Below, piece after piece: positions 16,316-23,526 of a DNA stretch of 64,000 nt; position 1 is the stretch's first letter; each line of letters opens with the position of its first letter. The notes under the pieces were generated by a model. That model did no database searches, had not been told where the DNA came from, and saw only the letters and a program-made list of their open reading frames with translations. A program made the translations under genes and the position numbers. The stretch spans positions 372,001-436,000 of the forward strand of contig NZ_CP124681.1 in assembly GCF_029961765.1 (NCBI RefSeq), read 5' to 3'. The DNA comes from Nocardioides sp. QY071. GTDB taxonomy: Bacteria; Actinomycetota; Actinomycetes; Propionibacteriales; Nocardioidaceae.

Positions 16316-17858
16316 GGCCGGCGGCCCGCATGTCCGCCACCGCGAGCGAGGCGAACGTCATCGCCGCGCCGAGCGGCGCACCCGGCCCGGGGTAGGCCGA
16401 GCCGAACACCGACGCGGTCGAGTTGCTGGCGGCGTACAGGCCGGGGATCGGCACGCCGCCGGTGTCGAGCACCCGGGCGCTCGCGTCGGTGACCAGGCCG
16501 CCCTTGGTCCCGAGGTCGGAGAGCACGAAGCGCGCCGCGGTGAACGGCGCCCTGTCGACGGGGACGAGCGCGGCCGACGGGCCGCCGCCGCCGGCGAAGA
16601 AGGTGTCGTACTCGTCCTCGCCGCGGCCGAAGTCCTCGTCGCGCCCGGCGGCTGCGAACCCGTTGTAGCGCTCGACGGTGGCGACGAGGGTGTCGGGATC
16701 CAGGCCGATGGCGGTGGCCAGGTCTGCGACGGTGTCCGCCTCGACCCAGGTGCCGGCGTCGAGGTGCTCGGCGCGGTCGCCCTCCGGCATCGCGATCGCG
16801 GGCAGCCGGCCGTCCTCGCGGGAGTCGAACACGAACCAGGACGGCGTGCGGTCGGCCGATGCGGCCATCACCCGGCCGAAGCGGTCGTAGGGCAGGCACT
16901 CGTTGCCGTAGCGCCGTGCCGTCGCGTCGACCATCACGCCGCCGCGGAAGCCGAGGGTGAACGCGCCGCTGCCGTCGGGCTGCTGCAGGCCGGGGCAGAA
17001 CCAGCCCTCGCCCGACCAGTCCGTGGCCGCGCCGATCGCGGCCGCCGCGTCGATCGCCTCGCCCGTGTTGGTCCCGCGCGGCGCCATCGTCCAGGCCGCG
17101 TCGCCCGGCGTGCCGTGTGCGATCCGACGCTCCGGGCTGCCCTCGAAGCCGCCCGCCGCGAGCAGGATCCCGCGCCGGGCACGGACCTCGCCGGGCCCGT
17201 CCTCGCCGACGTAGCGGACGGTCACGGCGCGCCCGTCGGCGTCGCGGTCGAAGCCGACGACCTGGCGGCCGGTCGCGATCGTGCCGCCGTCGCGCACGGT
17301 CATCGCGGCGAGCCGGGCGATCAGCGCCTGGCCGCCGGACAGGGTCGACCGGCCCGGCAGGCCGGCCCGGTCGCGCTCGACCGGCGGCCGCACCAACGCC
17401 GCGACGGCCGGGTCGAGCTCGTCGCGGCGGATGCTCCTCGGCTGGATCGAGCGGCCCATCGGGACCCGGCCGGGTGCGTCGTAGTACTCCGAGAAGGGGA
17501 TCCACTCGAACTCCATGAGTGGGTCCGCCTCGAGTTGCTCGACCAGCCGAGGCGCCTGCTCGAGCAGCGCCTCGACCCGCTCCTGGTCGGGGTCGTCGAG
17601 GACGGCGGCGAGGTAGGCCCGGGCGCCGTCGGTCGAGTCCGGCAGCCCGGCGCGCTGCTGGACGTCGGTGCCGGGCAGCCAGCACGCGCCCCCTGAGTAC
17701 GCCGACGTGCCGCCCACCAGCGGCGTCCGCTCGAGCACCAGGGTGCTGAGCCCGGCCGCGGCCGCGAGGGCGGCCCCGGTCAGGGCGCCGCCGCCCGACC
17801 CGACCACCACGACGTCGTACTCCTCCTGCAGGGTGTCCGCCCCGACCAAGCCGCTCAT
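16305..17858 (-). CDS. FAD-binding dehydrogenase, 3-ketosteroid-delta1-dehydrogenase-like
   Basis: 517 residues. The N-terminus carries the dinucleotide-binding motif VVVVGSGGGALTGA and a family-typical LVGGTSAYSGGACW. A second conserved block, NSTASVFGSAYPGPGAPLG, is near the C-terminus. This architecture belongs to the flavoprotein family of fumarate reductases and 3-ketosteroid delta1-dehydrogenases, which desaturate ring A of steroids. A KstR-like operator immediately upstream supports a steroid role. The start at 17858 (MSGLVGAD) gives a normal N-terminus. The last residues and the stop lie inside the right arm of the 198-bp element. Confidence 0.82.
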   Translation of the reverse strand: MSGLVGADTLQEEYDVVVVGSGGGALTGAALAAAAGLSTLVLERTPLVGGTSAYSGGACWLPGTDVQQRAGLPDSTDGARAYLAAVLDDPDQERVEALLEQAPRLVEQLEADPLMEFEWIPFSEYYDAPGRVPMGRSIQPRSIRRDELDPAVAALVRPPVERDRAGLPGRSTLSGGQALIARLAAMTVRDGGTIATGRQVVGFDRDADGRAVTVRYVGEDGPGEVRARRGILLAAGGFEGSPERRIAHGTPGDAAWTMAPRGTNTGEAIDAAAAIGAATDWSGEGWFCPGLQQPDGSGAFTLGFRGGVMVDATARRYGNECLPYDRFGRVMAASADRTPSWFVFDSREDGRLPAIAMPEGDRAEHLDAGTWVEADTVADLATAIGLDPDTLVATVERYNGFAAAGRDEDFGRGEDEYDTFFAGGGGPSAALVPVDRAPFTAARFVLSDLGTKGGLVTDASARVLDTGGVPIPGLYAASNSTASVFGSAYPGPGAPLGAAMTFASLAVADMRAAGPCN

Positions 17859-17865
17859 GGCAAAA

Positions 17866-17881
17866 CGATAACGTGTTCTAG
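17866..17881. promoter_or_regulatory. KstR-like operator
   Basis: CGATAACGTGTTCTAG contains AAC-GT-GTT followed by CTA. The mycobacterial/rhodococcal KstR consensus is AACNNGTT with flanking T/A, regulating cholesterol-catabolism genes. It lies 8 bases ahead of the flavoprotein start codon and overlaps the stop codon of the VanZ-like gene, so it is well placed to repress the flavoprotein. Confidence 0.5.
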
Positions 17882-18288
17882 TTCGTCCGCGGGGTGAGGC
17901 GCGGTCGGACGCTGAGCGGCCAGGCCAGCACCGCACCCGCGAGACCGCCCAGTCCGTTGTGCCACACGTCGGCCAGCGTGGGCACCCGGCTCGGGAGGAA
18001 CTGCTGCTGGGCCAGCTCGATGCACGCCGAGGCGAGCACCGTCAGGGCTGCCGCGAGCAGCGGCCGGCCGAGCAGGATCGCGAGCAGGAAGCCCGCGGGC
18101 ACGAAGAGGGCGATGTTCGCCAGCGCCTCGGTCTCGCTCCAGTCCAGGCGCCCGTCGCTGGCTCGCCACGCCGCCGAGCCGGCGAGGTCGAACGCCCAGC
18201 GCCCCGCGGACGGGTCGGCGAGGGTGAGCCGGGCGATCACGACGGAGTAGCAGGCGAGCAGGACGGCGGCGACGGGACGGCGGATCAT
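17878..18288 (-). CDS. VanZ-like membrane protein
   Basis: 136 residues with about four hydrophobic segments (VAAVLLACYSVVIARL, ALANIALFVPAGFLLAIL, LLAAALTVLASACIELAQ, GGLAGAVLAWPL). The conserved family features N-I-x-LFxPxG and E-x-x-Q are visible in ANIALFVPAGF and ELAQQQF, and DVWHNGLGG matches the D-x-x-x-N-x-x-G block. VanZ-like proteins can lower teicoplanin susceptibility, but most are of unknown function. Its stop overlaps the KstR-like operator of the next gene on the same strand. Confidence 0.85.
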   Translation of the reverse strand: MIRRPVAAVLLACYSVVIARLTLADPSAGRWAFDLAGSAAWRASDGRLDWSETEALANIALFVPAGFLLAILLGRPLLAAALTVLASACIELAQQQFLPSRVPTLADVWHNGLGGLAGAVLAWPLSVRPRLTPRTN

Positions 18289-18363
18289 GCCCTCGACGCT
18301 AGGTCGGCCCGAGCGTCCGGAGATCGGTCTCGGGTGCCGGTGGCCGGTACCTGGGGACCGGGT

Positions 18364-19428
18364 TCAGGCCGCGTCCCGGATCGGGCCGAGCCACGGCTCG
18401 AAGCCGTCCTCGCCGTCGGGCGAGGCGACCGCCTCGCCGGGGGTCAGCAGCAGGTGGTCGAACGCCGGGCGAAGGTCCGTGGGCGCCGTACCGACCCCGA
18501 TCAGGACGATCCGGGTGAAGGCCCGCCGCGCTCCCCATGAGGCGTGGTCGCCGATGCTCAGCTGGCCGCCCGCACCGTCCCAGGCGAGTGCCCGGCCCGG
18601 TCGGCTCGGCAGCCAGAAGCAGCCTCGCGAGCGGTGCGCTCCGGTGCCGATGCGGCCCAGCGACGTCCGGAGCCGGCCGGGGTGGAAGGGCTGGAGCGAC
18701 TGCAGGTCGACTCGCCACACGCCCTCGGCGCGGACGTCGGTGAGCGCGCCGGTGCGGACCGGGCTCGACCAGGACAGGGTCCGGTCGTGCTGGTGCAGCC
18801 GGCCGAGGAGCACCTCGCCGCCGACGGCGTGCACCCCGTCGAGCACGGCGGCGTCGGGTCGCGCGAGCGTGCGGACCAGGCCGCGGGCGACCGGGTCTGC
18901 CGGCCCGTCGAAGGCCACCACGTCCGCGTGCTCGATCATCGCGGCGAGCACCTCGCCCACGCCGCGCCGGTCGTCGGAGGCGCAGTGGTGCCCGCGCTCG
19001 GCGAGCAGGTCGTCGCCGAGCAGGTCGCGCACCGGCTCCCGGGAGCCGATGGCGGTCACCACCGTCGAGACCCGCAGGTGGCGGGCCACCCGGGTGTCGT
19101 GGGCGAGGGCCGAGCACACGTGGGCCGCCTCGGCGCCGACCGGGAGGTGGGCCACGATGCTCCGCCAGCGGCCGTCGCGGGCCAGCCGCTCGAGCGTCGG
19201 GAGGATGTCCGCGCGGATCGCGCAGCTCACGCAGGCGTGGTCGAGCAGCGTTTCGTGGGTCTCGACGACCCCGGTCAGGTCGCTGACCGTGCGGGTCAGC
19301 ACCCCGCGCTCCACGTCGATGGTGTGCCGGCAGGCGACCGCCGAGGGCAGGTCGAACTGCAGTCCGACCATGGCGGCGGCCATCGCCTCGGGGTCGACGC
19401 CGGACAGCAGGACGACGGGAATGCGCAT
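18364..19428 (-). CDS. Mrf-like CobW-family protein (zinc-limitation ribosome factor)
   Basis: 354 residues related to COG0523/CobW proteins, but with the P-loop lost: the N-terminal strand MRIPVVLLSGVDPEAMAAAM lacks a G-x-x-x-x-GKT motif. It keeps the family cysteine site as CVSC (C66, C69) and the C-terminal CobW-C-type region. This combination resembles mycobacterial Mrf (Rv0106-like), which sits beside C-minus ribosomal protein genes and helps ribosome hibernation when zinc is scarce (family knowledge). Here it faces an alternative L33 gene across a Zur-like box, the same genetic setting. The start is set at 19428 (MRIPVV). Confidence 0.75.
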   Translation of the reverse strand: MRIPVVLLSGVDPEAMAAAMVGLQFDLPSAVACRHTIDVERGVLTRTVSDLTGVVETHETLLDHACVSCAIRADILPTLERLARDGRWRSIVAHLPVGAEAAHVCSALAHDTRVARHLRVSTVVTAIGSREPVRDLLGDDLLAERGHHCASDDRRGVGEVLAAMIEHADVVAFDGPADPVARGLVRTLARPDAAVLDGVHAVGGEVLLGRLHQHDRTLSWSSPVRTGALTDVRAEGVWRVDLQSLQPFHPGRLRTSLGRIGTGAHRSRGCFWLPSRPGRALAWDGAGGQLSIGDHASWGARRAFTRIVLIGVGTAPTDLRPAFDHLLLTPGEAVASPDGEDGFEPWLGPIRDAA

Positions 19429-19441
19429 GGTGCTCCTCAAG

Positions 19442-19464
19442 TTAAGAGTGATAATCGTTCTCAA
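19442..19464. promoter_or_regulatory. Zur box between Mrf-like gene and rpmG
   Basis: A 23-bp near-palindrome centred on GATTATC (minus strand reads GAACGATTATCACTC). It fits the actinobacterial Zur consensus TGAAAATGATTATCA-type. It lies between divergent genes and would derepress both when zinc is low. Confidence 0.75.
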
Positions 19465-19484
19465 TCTAGCAAGGAGGAGACGCC

Positions 19485-19655
19485 ATGGCCACCAGGGCAT
19501 CGGAGGTCCGGCCCGTCGTGAAGCTGCGCTCGACCGCCGGGAGCCGGTACGTCTACGTCACCCGGAAGAACCGCCGCAACGACCCGGACCGGCTGGTCCT
19601 GCACAAGTACGACCCGGTCCTGCGCCGGCACGTCGAGTTCCGCGAGGAGCGGTGA
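19485..19655 (+). CDS. rpmG: Ribosomal protein L33, zinc-independent paralogue
   Basis: 56 residues, the full length of L33. [16 protein letters not shown] and [19 protein letters not shown] are typical L33 segments, followed by [12 protein letters not shown]. The CxxC pairs that bind zinc in the ordinary form are absent (no cysteine at all), marking a C-minus paralogue made when zinc is limiting. A strong AAGGAGGAG ribosome site lies 6 bases before the ATG and a Zur box lies 20 bases upstream. Confidence 0.93.
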   Translation: MATRASEVRPVVKLRSTAGSRYVYVTRKNRRNDPDRLVLHKYDPVLRRHVEFREER

Positions 19656-19684
19656 TCGCGGGCTGAGCCGAGCCGGGTTCGCCG

Positions 19685-20707
19685 TCAGCGGCTGAGCCGG
19701 CGCAGCCGGTCCAGCCGCAGCAGGCCGTCCCGGTCGGGCTGGGGGGCAGGGGCGAGGGCTGCCTCCAGCCGGGCCTGCGCGGACCCGGCGTCGAGGCCGA
19801 CTCCGATCGCGACCAGCTCGCTGTGGTCCGGTGCCGGGCGCAGCGCGTCGAGGTGGACCTGCCTGCCGACCACGTGGACGACGTACCCACGACGGCCGCG
19901 GGCGGTCTCGACGGCGACCGTGCCCTTGATCCGGTACGCCGCCTCGGGCGGGTCGAGGAGGAGGTCGGCGAGCGCGCCGGGCGCGACAGGACCGTCGACG
20001 CGGGCCGCGGCGGAGGCGGCGTGCGGCCCGTGGTCGTGCCCGTCCGCCGCCGCGCGCTCGGCGCGGAGCAGCGAGGCGAGGGGGAGCTGGTCGGGCGGGT
20101 CGTCGGCCATCGCGACGTCGTGGACCAAGGCGGGATCGATCCGGCCGCGGGAGGTGCGCACGACGTACGCCGCCGGGTTCACCTCGCGCACCCGTGCCTC
20201 GATCGCGGCCAGGGTCTGCTCCCGCTCGTCGGGCGGCAGCAGGTCGACCTTGTTGAGCACGACCAGCGTCGCGACGGAGAACCGAGCGGGCGGCATCCCG
20301 CCGTCGTCGACCGTGCGGAAGTACTCCACGCTGTCGACCACGTCGACCACCCCGCCGGGACGCACCCGCGGCGCACCGCTGTGCCGGATCATCTGGGCCA
20401 GCGCCCCCGGCTCGGCCAGTCCGCTCGCCTCGACGACCACCGCGTCGAGTGCCAGTCGCGGGTGGGTCAGCTTCTCGAGGGCCGCGTCCAGGCCGGAGAC
20501 GTCCTCGAGGCAGCACAGGCAGCCGCCCGCGATCGAGACGGGCTCGTCGACCTGTCCCGTCACCAGTCCGGCGTCGACGTTGATGGCGCCGAAGTCGTTG
20601 ACGATCACGCCGATCCGCGCGCCCGGTTGTTGCAGCAGCCGGTTCAGCAGGGTGGTCTTGCCGGCTCCGAGGTGCCCGGTCAGGGCGGTCACGGGTACGG
20701 CGCTCAT
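19685..20707 (-). CDS. CobW/COG0523 metal-chaperone GTPase
   Basis: 340 residues. Walker A GHLGAGKT (11-18), the metal site GGCLCC (C63, C65, C66), the Walker B-like EASGLAEP and NKVD guanine-specificity motif (VVLNKVDLL) are all visible. A short His-rich patch DGHDHGPH and a CobW-C domain (RIKGTVAVET) follow. Zur-controlled members of this family deliver zinc to essential enzymes under starvation. The ATG at 20707 is preferred over the TTG at 20728 because the latter overlaps the Zur-like box. Confidence 0.88.
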   Translation of the reverse strand: MSAVPVTALTGHLGAGKTTLLNRLLQQPGARIGVIVNDFGAINVDAGLVTGQVDEPVSIAGGCLCCLEDVSGLDAALEKLTHPRLALDAVVVEASGLAEPGALAQMIRHSGAPRVRPGGVVDVVDSVEYFRTVDDGGMPPARFSVATLVVLNKVDLLPPDEREQTLAAIEARVREVNPAAYVVRTSRGRIDPALVHDVAMADDPPDQLPLASLLRAERAAADGHDHGPHAASAAARVDGPVAPGALADLLLDPPEAAYRIKGTVAVETARGRRGYVVHVVGRQVHLDALRPAPDHSELVAIGVGLDAGSAQARLEAALAPAPQPDRDGLLRLDRLRRLSR

Positions 20708-20721
20708 CCACCGGATCCTAG

Positions 20722-20744
20722 TTGACAACGATTCTCATCTCGAG
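20722..20744. promoter_or_regulatory. Second Zur-like box
   Basis: 23 bases centred on GATTCTC (CAACGATTCTCATCT), a weaker match to the Zur consensus than the box at 19442-19464. It is placed between the divergent CobW gene and the YibE/F-like gene and would control both. Confidence 0.55.
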
Positions 20745-20768
20745 GTCGGCCGTGGCAAGGTGTGCGCC

Positions 20769-22037
20769 GTGAGCAGCCACCGCCGGGAGAAGCCCGCGCG
20801 CAGCCAGGGACACGGACACGGACATGGTCATGGACTCGGCGCCGGTGGCGACCTCGCCCCCGTCCGGATCGGTACGACGGCCCGCACCGCGCTGCTCGCC
20901 GTGCTCGCCCTCGCCCTGATCGCCACCCTGGTCGGCCTGATCGCCTGGTGGCCGCCCGGCGACGCCGCCGCGCGCAGCGCGAAGGAGGGCGGCCCGGCCG
21001 CCCAGTTCGCCGCGCCCGGCGTCACCTTCCCGTCCGCCGAGGTGGTCGACGTCGCTCCGCGGTGCGCCGGCACCGGGTTGCCGGACGGCTCGGGCTGCAG
21101 CTCGCTGACGGTGAAGGTCGCGAAGGGGGAGAAGGGCGCCGGGGAGACGGTGCGGGTCGACGTGCCGCCGGAGGTGATCGACTCCGGCATCGGCAAGGGC
21201 GACCACGTCGAGCTGCTGCGCACGCCGACGCCCGACGCGGAGCAGGACGCGTCGTACTCCTACTTCGCCACCGAGCGCTACGGCACCCTGGTCTGGCTCA
21301 GTGTCCTCTTCGTCGTCGTGGTGCTCGCCGTGGCCCGGCTGCGCGGCCTCCTCGGGCTGGTCGGCCTCGCCTTCGGCGGCGCGGTCGTGTGGTGGTGGAT
21401 GCTGCCCGCGCTCCTCGACGGCTCGCCCGGCGTCGGCGTCGCGCTCACCGGCGCGGCCGCGATCATGTTCGTCGTCCTGTACACGACCCACGGGTTCTCG
21501 CTTCGCACCAGCACGGCCCTCGCCGGCACCCTGCTCGGCATCGTGCTCACCGCCGGCATCGGCGTGCTCGCGATCGGCGATGCCCGGCTGACCGGCATCA
21601 GCGACGAGGGCGGCGCCATCCTCGCCAGCTTCGGCGCCCTCGACTTCCAGGCCCTGCTCGGCTGTGCCCTGGTCATCGCCGGCCTCGGCGTCCTCAACGA
21701 CGTCACCATCACCCAGGCCTCGGCCGTCTGGGAGCTGCGCGCCGCCACTCCCGGCGCCTCGCGCACCGAGGTCTTCACCAGTGCCATGAGGATCGGCCGC
21801 GACCACATCGCCTCGACGATCTACACGATCGTCTTCGCGTACGTCGGCACCGCGCTCATCCTGCTCATGCTGCTGCGTGTCTACGACCGCCCGCTGCTCG
21901 AGCTGATCTCGACCGAACAGCTGGCCGAGGAGGTCGTGCGCACCCTGGTCACCTCGATCGGCCTGGTCCTCGCCGTCCCGGTCACCACCGCGGTCGCGGC
22001 ACTCATCGCCGCGCCGCGACCGGTCGGCGCGGACTGA
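20769..22037 (+). CDS. YibE/F-like polytopic membrane protein
   Basis: 422 residues from GTG 20769 (an in-frame GTG at 20760 is an alternative). The cytoplasmic N-terminus carries a His/Gly repeat (GHGHGHGHGLG). One transmembrane helix precedes an extracytoplasmic domain with a cysteine pair (RCAGTGLPDGSGC), then about seven more membrane helices, including LVGLAFGGAVVWWWMLPAL and LLGCALVIAGLGVLNDVTITQ, which match the YibE/F family. The family's function is unknown. The His repeat and the shared Zur-like box suggest a link with zinc handling (inference). Confidence 0.8.
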   Translation: MSSHRREKPARSQGHGHGHGHGLGAGGDLAPVRIGTTARTALLAVLALALIATLVGLIAWWPPGDAAARSAKEGGPAAQFAAPGVTFPSAEVVDVAPRCAGTGLPDGSGCSSLTVKVAKGEKGAGETVRVDVPPEVIDSGIGKGDHVELLRTPTPDAEQDASYSYFATERYGTLVWLSVLFVVVVLAVARLRGLLGLVGLAFGGAVVWWWMLPALLDGSPGVGVALTGAAAIMFVVLYTTHGFSLRTSTALAGTLLGIVLTAGIGVLAIGDARLTGISDEGGAILASFGALDFQALLGCALVIAGLGVLNDVTITQASAVWELRAATPGASRTEVFTSAMRIGRDHIASTIYTIVFAYVGTALILLMLLRVYDRPLLELISTEQLAEEVVRTLVTSIGLVLAVPVTTAVAALIAAPRPVGAD

Positions 22038-22046
22038 GTCCGCCCT

Positions 22047-23516
22047 GCATGGATCCCCGGACATCCGGCTCTCCTGACGTATCCGTGGGTGGTTGCTGCG
22101 TGGCCTGAACGAGCACACGCCGCTCCCTGTCTAGGTTTCGAGTTGTCGAGAAACGAAACCGGAGCGTCAGGAGAACGGCGTGGCACTCGTCAGCCTATTC
22201 CGTGGCCTGTTGGGGCTGGAACACACCGCGATCGAGAACGCTCGCCTTGACGGTGGCGTGCTGGTCATCGACGTACGGCCGATGGCCCGCCAACGCGGCC
22301 GATGTGGCCACTGTCGGCGGCCCTGCCCCGGCTACGACGCCGGGGCAGGACGACGCCGCTGGCGCACCCTGGACCACGGCGCCACGATGACCTTCCTAGA
22401 AGCTGACGCACCCCGGGTCCAGTGCCGCGAGCACGGCGTGAATGTGGCTCATGTGCCCTGGGCGGTCCATGGCGCGGGACACACCCACACCTTCGACGCC
22501 CAGGCAGCGTGGCTGGCGGTGCGGACCTCGAAGTCCGCGGTCAGCGAACTGATGCGCATCGCGTGGCGCAGCGTGGGATCGATCCTGGACCGAGTTTGGC
22601 AACAGATCGACACCACCACCGGCGGGCCGACAGGCGCCCGGCTCGATGGGTTGCGGCGGATCGGGATCGACGAGGTCTCCTACCGCCGCGGACAGCTCTA
22701 TCTGACCGTCGTCGTCGACCACGACACCGGACACCTGGTGTGGGCCGAACCCGGCCGTGACCGTGCCACGCTGCGCCGCTTCTTCGACGACCTCGGTCCC
22801 GAACGCAGCGTCCAGATCACTCATGTCTCGGCCGACTCGGCCTCGTGGATCGGCGAGGTCGTCACCGAACGCTGCCCCCAAGCCGTGCAGTGTGCCGACC
22901 CGTTCCATGTCGTGAAATGGGCCAACGACGCCCTGGGCACCGTTCGTGCCGCCGCGTGGCGCGAAGCCCGCGCCGCCGGCGCGACCCGCAAGAACGGTCG
23001 CGAACAGGGCCGACAGCGCCGCGACTCCACCGGCGCGGCCCGCCAGCTGCGTGAGGCCCGCTACGCCCTGTGGAGAAACCCAGAGGACCTCACCGACCGC
23101 CAACAGCAACGGCTGGCCTGGATCGCGGCCACCCACCCCCGACTGTGGGAGGCCTACCGGCTCAAGGAGGGCCTACGCGCCCTGTTCCGCATGCACGGCC
23201 CCGACGCCATCGACGCCTTCCGAGAGTGGCTGGCCTGGGCACGCGCCAGCGGGATCGAGGAGTTCGCCCACCTCGCCACACGGATCGAAGCCATTGCTGC
23301 CCGCGTCGAAGCGACTCTCACTCACCGTCTGACCAACGCTCTGGTCGAGTCGGTGAACACCAAGATCCGACTCCTGACCCGCATCGCGTTCGGGTTCCAC
23401 ACGCCCCGACCACTCATCGCGCTCGCGATGCTCAGCCTAGGCACACACCGCCCACAACTCCCCGGCCGCACCACCCACACATGAGTCAGGAGAGCCGGAC
23501 ATCCGGGGATCCATGC
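22047..23516. mobile_element. ISL3-family insertion sequence
   Basis: A transposase gene is enclosed by 32-bp terminal inverted repeats, left 22047-22078 and right 23485-23516, that differ at two positions; the tips read GCATGGATCCCCGG. ISL3 elements usually make 8-bp target duplications, but the bases outside the two ends here do not match. It is inserted in the short gap between the convergent YibE/F-like and eccC genes and does not break either. Confidence 0.9.
22180..23484 (+). CDS. ISL3-family transposase
   Basis: 434 residues. An N-terminal zinc-finger (CGHCRRPCPG, then a later C/H pair RVQCREHG) is followed by a helix-turn-helix region and a DDE catalytic core. Catalytic residues lie in GIDEVSYRRG, VSADSASW and NALVESVNTKIR. 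DPFHVVKWAN and AFGFHTPRPLIALAML are characteristic ISL3 segments. It appears full length and intact, so the element may be active. The gene starts about 100 bases inside the left inverted repeat. Confidence 0.93.
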   Translation: MALVSLFRGLLGLEHTAIENARLDGGVLVIDVRPMARQRGRCGHCRRPCPGYDAGAGRRRWRTLDHGATMTFLEADAPRVQCREHGVNVAHVPWAVHGAGHTHTFDAQAAWLAVRTSKSAVSELMRIAWRSVGSILDRVWQQIDTTTGGPTGARLDGLRRIGIDEVSYRRGQLYLTVVVDHDTGHLVWAEPGRDRATLRRFFDDLGPERSVQITHVSADSASWIGEVVTERCPQAVQCADPFHVVKWANDALGTVRAAAWREARAAGATRKNGREQGRQRRDSTGAARQLREARYALWRNPEDLTDRQQQRLAWIAATHPRLWEAYRLKEGLRALFRMHGPDAIDAFREWLAWARASGIEEFAHLATRIEAIAARVEATLTHRLTNALVESVNTKIRLLTRIAFGFHTPRPLIALAMLSLGTHRPQLPGRTTHT

Positions 23517-23526
23517 GGCCCCTAGG

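Noticed and set aside
22180..22400. Disruption of YibE/F or eccC by the insertion sequence
   Set aside because: Both genes end normally before the element's inverted repeats (22037 and 23527); it lies in the intergenic gap.
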